The position numbers were made by a program, and so were the translations under genes. This document shows positions 34,606 through 44,045 of a stretch of DNA of 64,000 bases, piece after piece. The notes under the pieces are model-generated. The model was not told where the DNA came from, did not search any database, and saw only the letters and a program-made list of their open reading frames with translations. The stretch lies in contig URBK01000016.1 in NCBI GenBank assembly GCA_900546065.1, positions 3,182 to 67,181 of the forward strand. The letters run 5' to 3'. Every line of letters starts with the position of its first letter. Position 1 is the first letter of the stretch. This stretch comes from an uncultured Alistipes sp. Its GTDB lineage: Bacteria > Bacteroidota > Bacteroidia > Bacteroidales > Rikenellaceae.

Positions 34606-34636
34606 TTGCAAAAACGTGTCTAAATTCATACATTTG
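34606..34636 (+). promoter_or_regulatory. Promoter of lysA
   Basis: TTG at 34606-34608, a 20-nt spacer and TACATTTG at 34629-34636. The start of transcription would be near 34642, so ATG 34687 is preferred over the in-frame TTG at 34663. Confidence 0.8.
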
Positions 34637-34686
34637 CACCGTTTCGACCCTTACGGGCCCGCTTGAACCAAAATATTTTTAGCGAT

Positions 34687-35853
34687 ATGTACAGCAGAAA
34701 GGTTGCATCACAACTCAAGGAGTTGGAGACTCCGTTTTATCTTTATGACATAAATCTTCTCCGCCAAACTCTCAACAGCGTGGTCTCGGAGTCGAAGAAA
34801 TACAACTACAAGGTCCACTACGCGATAAAGGCCAACTATGACGACCATCTGCTGTCGATAATCCGCGAGTACGGCCTTGGAATCGACTGCGCCAGCGCCA
34901 ACGAGGTGCGCAAAGCAATAGAACTCGGATTCGACCCCAAAACCATAGTATATGCCGGTGTAGGCAAGCGTGACAAGGAGATACGCTACGCCATCGAGCA
35001 GAACATTCTGGCACTGAACTGCGAGTCGATCGAGGAGTTGCAGGTGATCAACTCCATAGCTGCCGAGATGGGCCGTCGTGTCGACGTAGGCCTGCGCGTC
35101 AACCCCGACATCGACCCCAAGACCAACCACTGCATCGACACCGGACAGGCCGACAGCAAGTTCGGAATAGCGTATGACGAGATTCTCGAAAACACCGAGC
35201 TGATCAAGTCTCTTGAAAACATCAACATCATAGGCCTGCACCTGCACATAGGTTCGCAGATACGCGAGCTGCACGTCTTCGAGAACATGTGCAACAAGGT
35301 CAACGCCATCGTCGAGAAGCTGCGTTCGCACGGATTCTCGTTCCGCATGGTAGATGTGGGCGGCGGCCTCGGAATCAACTACGACGTACCCGAGAACGAA
35401 CCAATACCCAATTTCGCATCGCTCTTCTCGATCGTACACGAATACCTCAACGTAGGCGACTGCGAGGTGCACTTCGAGTTCGGGCGTTCGATCGTGGGCG
35501 AGTGCGGTGAACTCATCACCCGCGTACTCTTCAACAAGACTACGGCTACGGGACGACGACTGCTGATCGTCGATGCCAGCATGACGGAACTTATCCGCCC
35601 CATGCTCTACGGCGCATACCACAACATCGAGAACATCACCTCGCAGGACGAAACCCGCATGAAATATACCGTTGTGGGTACGGCATGCGAATCGACCGAC
35701 GTCTTCGACGAGAACGTCAGCCTGCGCAAAAGCCAGCGCGGCGACCTGCTCTCGATAAAGTCGTCAGGCGCATACGGACGCTCGATGGCCTCGCAATACA
35801 ATCTGCACGACCTTCCGGCCGCCGTATACAGCGATTCGCTCCCGTTCAAATAA
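34687..35853 (+). CDS. lysA: Diaminopimelate decarboxylase
   Basis: A 388-residue PLP enzyme (alanine-racemase fold) catalysing the last step of lysine synthesis. The PLP Lys is in HYAIKANYD; HLHIGSQI and VGGGLGINY are cofactor-binding turns; the substrate Cys is in GTACESTDVFDEN. The gene stands alone between its own promoter and a UUCG-loop terminator. The chain lacks the usual C-terminal extension of some LysA proteins but is of normal length for Bacteroidales. Confidence 0.93.
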   Translation: MYSRKVASQLKELETPFYLYDINLLRQTLNSVVSESKKYNYKVHYAIKANYDDHLLSIIREYGLGIDCASANEVRKAIELGFDPKTIVYAGVGKRDKEIRYAIEQNILALNCESIEELQVINSIAAEMGRRVDVGLRVNPDIDPKTNHCIDTGQADSKFGIAYDEILENTELIKSLENINIIGLHLHIGSQIRELHVFENMCNKVNAIVEKLRSHGFSFRMVDVGGGLGINYDVPENEPIPNFASLFSIVHEYLNVGDCEVHFEFGRSIVGECGELITRVLFNKTTATGRRLLIVDASMTELIRPMLYGAYHNIENITSQDETRMKYTVVGTACESTDVFDENVSLRKSQRGDLLSIKSSGAYGRSMASQYNLHDLPAAVYSDSLPFK

Positions 35854-35927
35854 CAGGCCGAGACACGATATCTCCTGCCCGACAAACACTTGTTGCGGCA
35901 ACGGCCGTCTGCGGCAATCTACGATAC

Positions 35928-35950
35928 AGCTCCCTTCGGGGAGCTATTTT
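35928..35950 (+). terminator. Terminator of lysA, UUCG tetraloop
   Basis: A 7-bp stem (35928-35934 with 35939-35945) closed by TTCG is followed by A and four T. Confidence 0.8.
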
Positions 35951-35961
35951 CGTATAAATAA

Positions 35962-35991
35962 TTGGTATCTCGCCAAATTTCACTATCTTTG
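35962..35991 (+). promoter_or_regulatory. Promoter of the acidic protein/rsmI unit
   Basis: TTG at 35962-35964, a 19-nt spacer and TATCTTTG at 35984-35991; the start codon is 23 nt downstream of the box. Confidence 0.8.
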
Positions 35992-36014
35992 AACAATCTT
36001 TTATACCGAAAGAT

Positions 36015-37361
36015 ATGAATATCGAATTTATAAAATCGGAATTTGAAAAACTGACTCTCATACTCCGTTCGTGGAAGGAGGATCATAACATCTCGGCCAT
36101 CGAGCGCGACATCGTGCTCGACAAACTCAAAAACATATACGATGCCGTCCGTTTTGCCGATGCCGATACCGATACCGCAGACACCGGCACGGCGGATTCT
36201 CACACTGCAGCCCAAAGCGCACAACAACCGGCAGCCCATGCTGCCGCAGAGACAGCCCCGGCCGCTCCGACGACCGATGCCGACAGCGATACCTCGGACA
36301 AAGAGGAGGAGCAGGGCGACGAAGTGGAGGTAGAGTTCATCTTCTCGGACGATGACGAACAGCCGGAAGAGACCTCTCCGGAGCCGACCGCAGCCGACAC
36401 GACGGCCGAACCCGCCGCAACAGCCGAGGCCAAGAATACGGCAGCCGCTTCAGACGATGTTGTGGCTGATCTTCCGACATTACCGGCCGAGGACCATCGG
36501 ACGCTGGCCGTGACCTCGACAATGCCGACAAAGGTCACCGTATCGACCGACACGACAGCGCAGAGTGTACCACAGGCAGAGCCGGCATCGACAGCCGACA
36601 TGGAGGCTGCCGAGCAGCCGATAGCTGACACGGAGTCTCAACACGACGCCGAGCCCCATCCGGCGGCTGATACAACACATGACACGGATGAGGATTCTGC
36701 CAATGCAGCCGACAATTCGCATGCCCATGTCTACGCCACGCCAGATGATCACGGCACAGAGGCGCCCGCCGCCCGTCGCCCGATGCACAGTCTGTTCGGT
36801 TCCGACGAGGTAAGGCAGCGACAGCCCTCGCGCCACCACCGCATGATGTCGATATACGACGATGCGGAAAGCAAGCCCGAGAAGGTAGTCGACATATCGA
36901 AGATATTCGACAACGAGGACTACGCCCCCGATGCAAGATATGCGGCCGCAACATACACCGACCGCAACGATAATCACGACGATGCAACAAACGATATGCC
37001 CAAGCGGAGCCATGCGGCTGTCGGTGCGGCTGATGAGGGGGTAACGACCATTGCGGATGCGATGTCGGGATCGAAGCACACGCTTGCCGACACGCTGACG
37101 GGTCCCGAACCTCTGGCTGAGCAGATAACGCACAGCGCCACTACATCGCTGCGTGACGCCATAGGCATAAACGACAAATTCCTGCTCATACGCGACCTGT
37201 TCGCGGGCGACGATCACGAATACGAAAAGGCCATAGCCAAACTCGATTCGTTCGACAACCTCGACGACTGTCTGATCTACATCGCCGAGAATTATGCGTG
37301 GAATCCCAATTCCGAGGGTGCAAAGTTCATGATGCAGCTTCTGGAACGAAAATTGTCGTGA
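36015..37361 (+). CDS. Acidic, largely disordered protein with conserved helical ends
   Basis: A 448-residue protein that I do not recognise by function. Residues 1-48 are helical (FIKSEFEKLTLILRSWKEDH...). Residues about 50-350 are low complexity, dominated by Ala, Asp, Glu, Thr and Pro, with many DTAD/AEP-like patches, and are expected to be disordered. Residues about 385-448 are a compact helical domain (INDKFLLIRDLFAGDDHEYE, then ENYAWNPNSEGAKFMMQLLE). No signal peptide or membrane segment is seen, so it should be cytosolic. It is 4 nt upstream of rsmI under a clear promoter. The layout suggests a tethering or scaffold protein, which is inference only. Confidence 0.75.
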   Translation: MNIEFIKSEFEKLTLILRSWKEDHNISAIERDIVLDKLKNIYDAVRFADADTDTADTGTADSHTAAQSAQQPAAHAAAETAPAAPTTDADSDTSDKEEEQGDEVEVEFIFSDDDEQPEETSPEPTAADTTAEPAATAEAKNTAAASDDVVADLPTLPAEDHRTLAVTSTMPTKVTVSTDTTAQSVPQAEPASTADMEAAEQPIADTESQHDAEPHPAADTTHDTDEDSANAADNSHAHVYATPDDHGTEAPAARRPMHSLFGSDEVRQRQPSRHHRMMSIYDDAESKPEKVVDISKIFDNEDYAPDARYAAATYTDRNDNHDDATNDMPKRSHAAVGAADEGVTTIADAMSGSKHTLADTLTGPEPLAEQITHSATTSLRDAIGINDKFLLIRDLFAGDDHEYEKAIAKLDSFDNLDDCLIYIAENYAWNPNSEGAKFMMQLLERKLS

Positions 37362-37365
37362 TCGA

Positions 37366-38127
37366 ATGTCCAAGCTCTACATCGTACCCACGCCCATAGG
37401 CAATCTCGACGACATCACGCTCCGCGCAATAAAGGTGCTGCAGGATGCCGACTTCATCCTCGCCGAGGATACGCGCACGACCTCTTTCCTGCTCAAACAT
37501 CTGGGCATCGAAAAGCGGCTCTACTCGCACCACAAGTTCAACGAGCACGCCACGGCCGCCTCTCTGGCCCAAACCATAGGCGAAGGACATACCGTCGCTC
37601 TGGTATCCGATGCCGGCACCCCGGGCATATCCGATCCGGGATTCCTGCTGGTGCGCACATGCGTCGAGGCCGGCATCGAGGTCGAGACGCTGCCCGGAGC
37701 CACGGCTTTCGTTCCGGCGATCGTGCAGAGCGGATTCCCGTGCGACAGATTCTGTTTCGAAGGTTTCCTTCCGCAGAAGAAGGGACGGGCCAAACGTCTC
37801 GAAGAGTTGCGCGACCAGACCCGCACCATGATATTCTACGAATCTCCGTTCCGTGTGGTCAAATGCCTCGAACAATTCGCCCAGACGTTCGGCGGAGACC
37901 GGCAGGCATCGGTCTCGCGCGAGCTGACCAAGAAGTTCGAGCAGACCGTGCGCGGCACACTCGACGAATTGATCGCCTATTTTACCGAGAACGAGCCGCG
38001 CGGCGAGTTTGTCATCGTCGTGGCAGGACGCCCAAAAAGTGAACGGCACCGCGTCAACCGTTACGGAGACATGACGGAGCCCAACGACGGGCTTTCGGAT
38101 ACGGCAGTCGACGGGCAGGACGACTAA
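37366..38127 (+). CDS. rsmI: 16S rRNA (cytidine-1402-2'-O)-methyltransferase
   Basis: A 253-residue tetrapyrrole-methylase-fold enzyme that 2'-O-methylates C1402 in the ribosomal decoding centre. VPTPIGNLDDITLRAI, AEDTRTT, VSDAGTPGISDPG and FYESPFRV are family hallmarks. The last 25 residues are a variable tail. It is 4 nt after the acidic protein gene and 21 nt before the acyltransferase gene, so it shares their transcript. Confidence 0.95.
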   Translation: MSKLYIVPTPIGNLDDITLRAIKVLQDADFILAEDTRTTSFLLKHLGIEKRLYSHHKFNEHATAASLAQTIGEGHTVALVSDAGTPGISDPGFLLVRTCVEAGIEVETLPGATAFVPAIVQSGFPCDRFCFEGFLPQKKGRAKRLEELRDQTRTMIFYESPFRVVKCLEQFAQTFGGDRQASVSRELTKKFEQTVRGTLDELIAYFTENEPRGEFVIVVAGRPKSERHRVNRYGDMTEPNDGLSDTAVDGQDD

Positions 38128-38148
38128 CAACAAAACATCTGCAAGAAA

Positions 38149-39075
38149 ATGAACGATTCCACGAAGAATATGTCATTCCGGCAAAGGGCGGAGCTCGAGG
38201 TGCTGTGGTTTCTGTGCCGATGTTTCGCCAAACTGCCCCACTTCGTCAGACACTACATATTCGGCACACCGGCATATCTGATCATACGATATGTCGTCCG
38301 CTACCGCCGCAAGGTCATAATGACAAATCTGCGCAATTCTTTCCCCGGGCGGAGCGAACGGGAATTGCGCCATATATGCGGCCGCTACTATCGCAACCTC
38401 ACCGAACAGATCATCAACATCATAAGCCAATCGGGCATCAGCGACGACGAGTTGCGCCGCCGCATACGTTTCAACAACGTCGAGCAGGTCATGCGCGAGG
38501 TGGGGCAACGGAACGCCATCTTCATGACGGCACACTACGGGTCGTGGGAGGCCGGCAGCACCATAAGCCTTACGGCCAGAGACCATACATTCGTGGCGGC
38601 GTATCACAAGATTGAGGATCCCGTCTTCGACGAGCTTATGAAACGCATACGCCAGCACACCAACGTCAAGCTGGTGACGATGAAGCGCATGATAAAGTAT
38701 TTCATCGACCACAAGGACCAGCGACCTATAATCATGGGTCTCATATCGGACCAGAACCCCACGTTCCGACTCAACTTCCACTGGTACCGTTTCCTGAACC
38801 AGTGGACCGTCTTCCACAACGGGGCGGAGCTGCTGGCACGCAAATATGCCCTTCCCGTCTACTATTTCTGTCCGCGCCGCATACGCCGCGGCGAGTATGA
38901 GGGTGAGCTCAAATGCATATACGACGGATACGAACAGGTCGAGGAGCACACCATAACCGAACGCTACGTGCGCATGCTCGAGAAGGACATCATAGCCGAC
39001 CCCGAGATGTGGACATGGTCTCACAGAAGATGGAAATTCACACCGCCGGCAGAACTGCTGGCACAAAAGATATGA
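38149..39075 (+). CDS. LpxL/HtrB-type lysophospholipid acyltransferase
   Basis: A 308-residue membrane-associated acyltransferase. The HX4(D/E) catalytic motif is HYGSWE (about residue 126), followed by the typical GLISDQNPTFRLNFHWYRFL segment. Relatives add secondary acyl chains to lipid A; others act on ornithine or phosphatidyl lipids, and the substrate cannot be fixed here. The stop overlaps the start of the glycosyltransferase gene (ATGA at 39072-39075). Confidence 0.88.
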   Translation: MNDSTKNMSFRQRAELEVLWFLCRCFAKLPHFVRHYIFGTPAYLIIRYVVRYRRKVIMTNLRNSFPGRSERELRHICGRYYRNLTEQIINIISQSGISDDELRRRIRFNNVEQVMREVGQRNAIFMTAHYGSWEAGSTISLTARDHTFVAAYHKIEDPVFDELMKRIRQHTNVKLVTMKRMIKYFIDHKDQRPIIMGLISDQNPTFRLNFHWYRFLNQWTVFHNGAELLARKYALPVYYFCPRRIRRGEYEGELKCIYDGYEQVEEHTITERYVRMLEKDIIADPEMWTWSHRRWKFTPPAELLAQKI

Positions 39076-40082
39076 TGCGCACGGCCGTAGTTATACTCAA
39101 CTGGAACGGACGCAGCCATCTCGAACGTTTCCTCGGCAGCGTCACAGCCCACACCGCGGCGCCGACGCGTATCATCGTGGCCGACAACGGCTCTACCGAT
39201 ACGTCTATTGAGTTCCTTGCCGAACGCTATCCGCAGGTGGAGCGTCTGCAACTCGACCGCAACTACGGCTATGCCGGCGGCTACAACCGCGCTCTGAAAC
39301 TCATCGATGCCGACTGCTACGTGCTGTTAAACTCCGACGTCGAGGTTACGGAAGGATGGCTTAAACCACTTGTAGATATGTTGGAACGTCATCCGGATGT
39401 TGCAGCCGTAGCACCAAAGATCCTATCATACAACACGCGCGAAACGTTCGAATATGCCGGCGCTGCGGGTGGATTCATCGATTTTCTCGGCTATCCCTTC
39501 TGCCGCGGACGCATACTTTCGCATGTAGAGCGTGACGGGGGGCAATACGACACCCCGCGCGAGGTATTCTGGGCCAGCGGCGCCGCCTTCTGCTGCCGTG
39601 CCGAGACATTCCACCGTCTCGGAGGCTTCGACGACGACTTCTTCGCTCACATGGAGGAGATAGATCTCTGTTGGCGCATGCAGCTCGACGGCTGCAGGGT
39701 GATGGTCGAGCCGCGCAGCCGCGTCTACCATCTCGGCGGCGGCACCATGCCCAACGAATCCCCCAACAAGCTATACCTGAACTATCGGAACAATCTGGCC
39801 ATGATCTTCAAGTGCGCGCCGCCCGCGCAGAGGTTCACGGCCGCCGTGATAAGGCCGCTGACCGATATGCTCTCGGCGATGATATATATTCTCAAGGGGG
39901 ATCTGAATCTGGCCGGAGCCACGCTGCGCGCATACCGTGACTTTCTGGCATGGCACCACGCGCTGGCACGCAAACGACGCGAAATACGCAGTGCGCGACG
40001 CGCAGAATCGAAACAGATATACCGCGGCTCGATCGTATTGCGTTATATGGCGGGCCGTCGCACATTCGGCAACATAATGTAA
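39072..40082 (+). CDS. Family 2 glycosyltransferase
   Basis: A 336-residue GT-A-fold transferase. VVILNWNG at the N-terminus, VADNGSTDTS and the DxD-like LLNSDVEV are nucleotide-sugar and metal-binding motifs; EEIDLCWRMQ is the usual acceptor-side motif of rhamnosyltransferase-like GT2 enzymes. The C-terminal 60 residues include an amphipathic or membrane-touching part. I start at ATG 39072 inside the acyltransferase stop. The coupling suggests that both act on the same lipid-linked glycan. Confidence 0.88.
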   Translation: MMRTAVVILNWNGRSHLERFLGSVTAHTAAPTRIIVADNGSTDTSIEFLAERYPQVERLQLDRNYGYAGGYNRALKLIDADCYVLLNSDVEVTEGWLKPLVDMLERHPDVAAVAPKILSYNTRETFEYAGAAGGFIDFLGYPFCRGRILSHVERDGGQYDTPREVFWASGAAFCCRAETFHRLGGFDDDFFAHMEEIDLCWRMQLDGCRVMVEPRSRVYHLGGGTMPNESPNKLYLNYRNNLAMIFKCAPPAQRFTAAVIRPLTDMLSAMIYILKGDLNLAGATLRAYRDFLAWHHALARKRREIRSARRAESKQIYRGSIVLRYMAGRRTFGNIM

Positions 40083-40100
40083 CGCGCACATTCGAACGAC

Positions 40101-41846
40101 ATGAAAAGCAGGATAACACACATATACGGTTCGCTCACGCCCGACGCTCTGGTGGCAGTGTGGCTGGCAGTGTGGTGGGTGCTCAACCTCATCGAAGCGG
40201 GATGTACGGAGCTTGCAAACGACGAGGCATACTACCACCTCTTCGCCCTGCAGCCCGCGTGGGGATACTTCGACCACCCGCCCGTCACGGCCATACTCGT
40301 ATGGCTGGGCGAGAAGCTATTTGCAGGTGAGCTGGGTGTCCGGTTCTTCTTTACGGCACTTCAGCCGCTATACCTCTATATCTTCTGGCGGACGATACGT
40401 CCGGCCGATGCCACACGCCGCGACGCCGCTCTCTTCACGATGATATGCGCCGCGATGCTAGTGTTGCAGCTCTACGGCTTCATCGCCGTACCCGACGGGC
40501 CGCTGATGTTCTTTACGGCACTCTTCCTGCTTACATTCAAACGCTTCACCGAGGAACGCCGTGCGGCATGGCTCCCGCTCGGACTGACACTCGGGCTGCT
40601 CGCCCTGAGCAAATATCACGGAGCTCTGGTGCTCATATTCGCACTTGCGGCCAACGCGGGACTCTTTCTGCGCCGTCCGCGGCTTATCGGGCGTATGCTG
40701 CTTGCGGGAATAGTTGCCACAGTAGTCATAACACCCCACCTGCTCTGGCAATACCGGCACGACTGGGCCTCGTTCGCATACCACCTTTCGGGACGCAACG
40801 GATATTTCGAGATATCGAACATAACCGATTTTCTGGCCAACATGCTGGTCGTATTTTCACCATTCTATGTACCGCTGTGGGTGCAGGCATACCGCAAGGT
40901 GAAGCCCGCAACATCAGTCGAGCGTACGCTGTGGCTCTACCCCGTCGCCTTCATCGGATTCTTCCTCGCAACGTCGCTGCGCGGATACGTCCAGCCGCAA
41001 TGGGCCATAGTCGCAGTGTTCGGGCTCGTATGGCTGCTATTCAGTTATGCACGTGTGCATGTGCGCACACGTCGCTATGTAATGCGCGCCGGATGGGTCA
41101 CTCTCGCATTGGTCGCACTTGTGCGTATAGAGATGATATTTAACCCGATAGGATTGAAATTCGAGGTCTTCGACAACCGGACCTCATACGCGCGCATCGC
41201 CGACGAGGCCGCCGGGCGTCCCGTCGTCTTCGACAGCAAATATGCCGTAGCGGCAAAATACCTCTACTATACCGGCGGCGAGGCATTCAGCCAGCCAAAC
41301 GTCAGCCACCGCACCTCGCAATGGCAATACCGCAACGACGATGACACCTTTGTCGGCCGCGACGTGCTTGTCGAGGTAGATCCCGCAATGTACCGTACTT
41401 CACCTGAAGCTGCGCGGCTGCATACGATACACATGGACAACGGCAAGGATTTCCACTATGTCGAAGTGAAGGACTTCTACCCCACGCGCAAGGTTGAGAT
41501 CACGGCCGAAGGTCTCGACCTGCCCGAAACGGTACACGGAGGCGAACAGCTGCATTTCACGCTGCACATAAGCAACCCATACCCCTACCCGATCCATGTA
41601 GACGGACAAAACTACATTCTGCAGATGTTGTGGGGATGGCGCAAGCAACAGTACCTGTTCTTCCCGCTCACGCAAGGCTTCACGCTTCCCGCCAACGGAA
41701 CATGTGACGTGGAGTGCAGTTTTGTCGTGCCGGACAACCTGCGCGAACAACCATACGCCGTAGGGTTTGCCGTGCGCGGCCGCGACATGTACACATGGTT
41801 CAACGGCAAAAGCATCCAGACGCATTTCAAGGCCCGGAATGATTAG
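40101..41846 (+). CDS. ArnT/PMT-like membrane glycosyltransferase
   Basis: A 581-residue integral membrane GT-C enzyme of the dolichyl-phosphate-mannose-protein mannosyltransferase superfamily. The catalytic Asp-Glu pair (D41-E42) is in the first periplasmic loop (LANDEAYYHLFA), followed by GYFDHPPV. About 11 membrane helices span residues 15-345, and a soluble beta-rich domain of about 220 residues follows, presumably periplasmic. Such enzymes move a sugar from polyprenyl phosphate to lipid A, protein or lipid. The donor could come from the nearby polyprenol-phosphate sugar synthase (42376-43113). Confidence 0.85.
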   Translation: MKSRITHIYGSLTPDALVAVWLAVWWVLNLIEAGCTELANDEAYYHLFALQPAWGYFDHPPVTAILVWLGEKLFAGELGVRFFFTALQPLYLYIFWRTIRPADATRRDAALFTMICAAMLVLQLYGFIAVPDGPLMFFTALFLLTFKRFTEERRAAWLPLGLTLGLLALSKYHGALVLIFALAANAGLFLRRPRLIGRMLLAGIVATVVITPHLLWQYRHDWASFAYHLSGRNGYFEISNITDFLANMLVVFSPFYVPLWVQAYRKVKPATSVERTLWLYPVAFIGFFLATSLRGYVQPQWAIVAVFGLVWLLFSYARVHVRTRRYVMRAGWVTLALVALVRIEMIFNPIGLKFEVFDNRTSYARIADEAAGRPVVFDSKYAVAAKYLYYTGGEAFSQPNVSHRTSQWQYRNDDDTFVGRDVLVEVDPAMYRTSPEAARLHTIHMDNGKDFHYVEVKDFYPTRKVEITAEGLDLPETVHGGEQLHFTLHISNPYPYPIHVDGQNYILQMLWGWRKQQYLFFPLTQGFTLPANGTCDVECSFVVPDNLREQPYAVGFAVRGRDMYTWFNGKSIQTHFKARND

Positions 41847-41882
41847 CCTCCGTTATAAACACACGTACAAATTCCACGACGT

Positions 41883-42296
41883 ATGATATCGCTGACTGAA
41901 AAGATAAGTTTCTTTACGGACAAAATCTTCATCGAGAAATTCCTGAAGTTCTGTATCGTCGGAGGCTCGGGCGTCATAATCGACTTCGGCATCACGTTCG
42001 TCTGCAAGGAGCTGCTCAAACTCAACAAGTATGCGGCAAACGCCTTGGGATTCATCTGCGCCGCAACGTCGAACTACATCCTCAACCGCACGTGGACATT
42101 TGCCAGCACCAACCCACACATAGCCGAGCAGTATCTGCGCTTTATCGGCATATCGGTCGTGGGGCTTGCGATAAACACCTCGGTCATATACCTGTTGCAC
42201 GGACGCCTCAAATGGAACTTCTACGTGGTCAAGCTCCTCGCCATAGGCGTGGTTACCGTGTGGAACTTCTTCATGAACTACCTATTCACATTCTGA
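41883..42296 (+). CDS. GtrA family membrane protein
   Basis: A 137-residue protein with four membrane helices. KFCIVGGSGVIIDFG, NRTWTF and the closing VTVWNFFMNYLFTF are typical GtrA features. Members are thought to help translocate polyprenyl-phosphate-linked sugars across the inner membrane. The gene is last in the acyltransferase-GT2-ArnT-like series, 36 nt after the previous stop. Confidence 0.9.
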   Translation: MISLTEKISFFTDKIFIEKFLKFCIVGGSGVIIDFGITFVCKELLKLNKYAANALGFICAATSNYILNRTWTFASTNPHIAEQYLRFIGISVVGLAINTSVIYLLHGRLKWNFYVVKLLAIGVVTVWNFFMNYLFTF

Positions 42297-42317
42297 CCAT
42301 CACAATACAGGCAACAT

Positions 42318-42355
42318 AAAAAGCAGGAGGAGAAATTCGAATTTCTCCTCCTGCT
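42318..42355. terminator. Bidirectional terminator, 34-nt perfect palindrome
   Basis: A perfect inverted repeat (42322-42338 with 42339-42355) lies between convergent gtrA and the polyprenol-phosphate synthase gene. The minus strand has five T directly after the stem (42318-42322). Confidence 0.85.
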
Positions 42356-42375
42356 ACATTTCAGCCTCCGCACTC

Positions 42376-43113
42376 CTACTTGCACGACACCTCGTTGCGG
42401 CCGCGGATTTTACGAAACGGCAGCCGCAGCACCCCGAAGAAGGCTTCGCCGAAGATACCGCCGCTCATCTTCGAGGCGCCCTCACGGCGCTCCGTGAAGA
42501 CGATCGACACCTCACCTATCTTCAGGCCCAGACGCCATGCCGTATATTTCATCTCGATCTGGAACCCGTATCCCTTCATCTGCACGGCATCGAGGTCGAT
42601 ACGCTCCAGAGCCCGACGCGAATAGCATACGAAACCGGCCGTAGCGTCACGCACGGGCATGCGAGTAACAAGACGTACGTACATCGATGCAAAATACGAC
42701 ATCAGCAGACGCGACATGGGCCAATTGACGACATTCACACCGCATACATAACGTGATCCCACAACAACGTCGTTACCCTCACCGACGGCCGAAGCGTACA
42801 GACGCTCCAGATCATCCGGATTGTGCGAGAAGTCGCAGTCCATCTCGAAGACGTAGTCGTACCCGCGCTCCAAGGCCCAACGGAATCCCGTCAGGTAGGC
42901 CGTGCCGAGTCCCAGCTTGCCGCGCCGCTCGATCATGAACAGGCGCTCGCCGAACTCCTGCTGGCGCCGCCGCACGACATCGGCCGTGCCGTCGGGCGAG
43001 CCGTCGTCGATGATCAGCAGATCGAAGGCGCCGCTCAGCGACATAACCTTGTCGATCATGGGCGAGATATTGGCTATCTCGTTATAGGTGGGGATTATGA
43101 CTAACTTTCGCAT
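42376..43113 (-). CDS. Polyprenol-phosphate sugar synthase (DPM1-like GT2)
   Basis: A 245-residue GT2 enzyme that transfers a sugar, usually mannose, from a nucleotide donor to polyprenyl phosphate. VIIPTYNEIANI, IIDDGSPDGTADVV, EMDCDFSHNPDDL (metal-binding DxD region) and GSRYVCG match DPM1-type synthases, and no C-terminal membrane domain is present. The start is at ATG 43113, 15 nt after panB. Its product is a plausible donor for the ArnT/PMT-like enzyme encoded across the terminator. Confidence 0.9.
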   Translation of the reverse strand: MRKLVIIPTYNEIANISPMIDKVMSLSGAFDLLIIDDGSPDGTADVVRRRQQEFGERLFMIERRGKLGLGTAYLTGFRWALERGYDYVFEMDCDFSHNPDDLERLYASAVGEGNDVVVGSRYVCGVNVVNWPMSRLLMSYFASMYVRLVTRMPVRDATAGFVCYSRRALERIDLDAVQMKGYGFQIEMKYTAWRLGLKIGEVSIVFTERREGASKMSGGIFGEAFFGVLRLPFRKIRGRNEVSCK

Positions 43114-43127
43114 CTCAGCTCTTCGGT

Positions 43128-43943
43128 TTAATATTGTTCCTTTTCGTTGGGGAAATCGCAACTCTTCACATCACCTACATATCGGCGTACGGCATTGCTC
43201 ATAATACCGTTCAGGTCGGCGTAGCGGCGCAGGAAACGGGGCGAGAAGTCGTTCGTTATACCCAGCATGTCGTGTATGACAAGCACCTGACCGTCGACAC
43301 CCGAACCGGCGCCTATGCCTATTGTCGGCATCTTCACCTCCTTGGTCACACGTTCGGCCAACGCTGCGGGAATCTTCTCCAGCACCAGACCGAAACATCC
43401 CGCCTCATCCAGAAGATGGGCGTCGTGCAGGAGCTTCGCGGCCTCGGCCTCCTCCTTCGCACGTACATTATATGTGCCGAACTTGTGTATCGACTGCGGC
43501 GTAAGGCCCAGATGCCCCATCACGGGGATACCGGCCGAAAGTATACGCTGCACCGACTCGAGGATCTCCTCGCCGCCCTCGATCTTCACCGCATCGGCCT
43601 CGGTCTCCTTCATGATACGCACGGCCGAGTCGAGCGCCACCTTCGAGTTGCCCTGATAGGTTCCGAAAGGAAGATCGACAACAACCAATGCGCGCGTCAC
43701 GCCTCGCACAACAGAACGCGCATGATATATCATCATGTCGAGCGTGATGGGGAGCGTCGTCTCGTAACCGGCCATGACATTGGCCGCCGAGTCGCCCACG
43801 AGAATCACATCAACACCCGCGGCATCGACAATCTTGGCCGTGGAATAATCGTACGAGGTGAGCATGGCGATCTTCTCGCCGCGCTGCTTCATCTCCGACA
43901 AACGCAGAGTCGTGACGGCTCTGACTGCTCCTGCTACAGACAT
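43128..43943 (-). CDS. panB: 3-methyl-2-oxobutanoate hydroxymethyltransferase
   Basis: A 271-residue beta/alpha-barrel enzyme making ketopantoate, the first step of pantothenate (CoA) synthesis. [46 protein letters not shown] and the catalytic Glu in LVLEKIP are typical. It heads a two-gene unit with the polyprenol-phosphate sugar synthase. Confidence 0.95.
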   Translation of the reverse strand: MSVAGAVRAVTTLRLSEMKQRGEKIAMLTSYDYSTAKIVDAAGVDVILVGDSAANVMAGYETTLPITLDMMIYHARSVVRGVTRALVVVDLPFGTYQGNSKVALDSAVRIMKETEADAVKIEGGEEILESVQRILSAGIPVMGHLGLTPQSIHKFGTYNVRAKEEAEAAKLLHDAHLLDEAGCFGLVLEKIPAALAERVTKEVKMPTIGIGAGSGVDGQVLVIHDMLGITNDFSPRFLRRYADLNGIMSNAVRRYVGDVKSCDFPNEKEQY

Positions 43944-43989
43944 ATTAATTCTTAATTGGGTTTTAAGTTGTTTTCAAGTTATGTGGTGG

Positions 43990-43997
43990 CAAATGTA
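43990..43997 (-). promoter_or_regulatory. -7 box of panB
   Basis: TACATTTG on the minus strand, about 47 nt before the panB start codon; the -33 element is weak. Confidence 0.55.
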
Positions 43998-44045
43998 TGC
44001 AAAATTTGCATCTATACGAAATTTATCGTCCGAAACACGCTGCGC

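Noticed and set aside
34438-34639. Two overlapping small ORFs (63-64 codons) upstream of lysA on the minus strand
   Set aside because: They lie across the lysA promoter, overlap in two frames and lack coding character.
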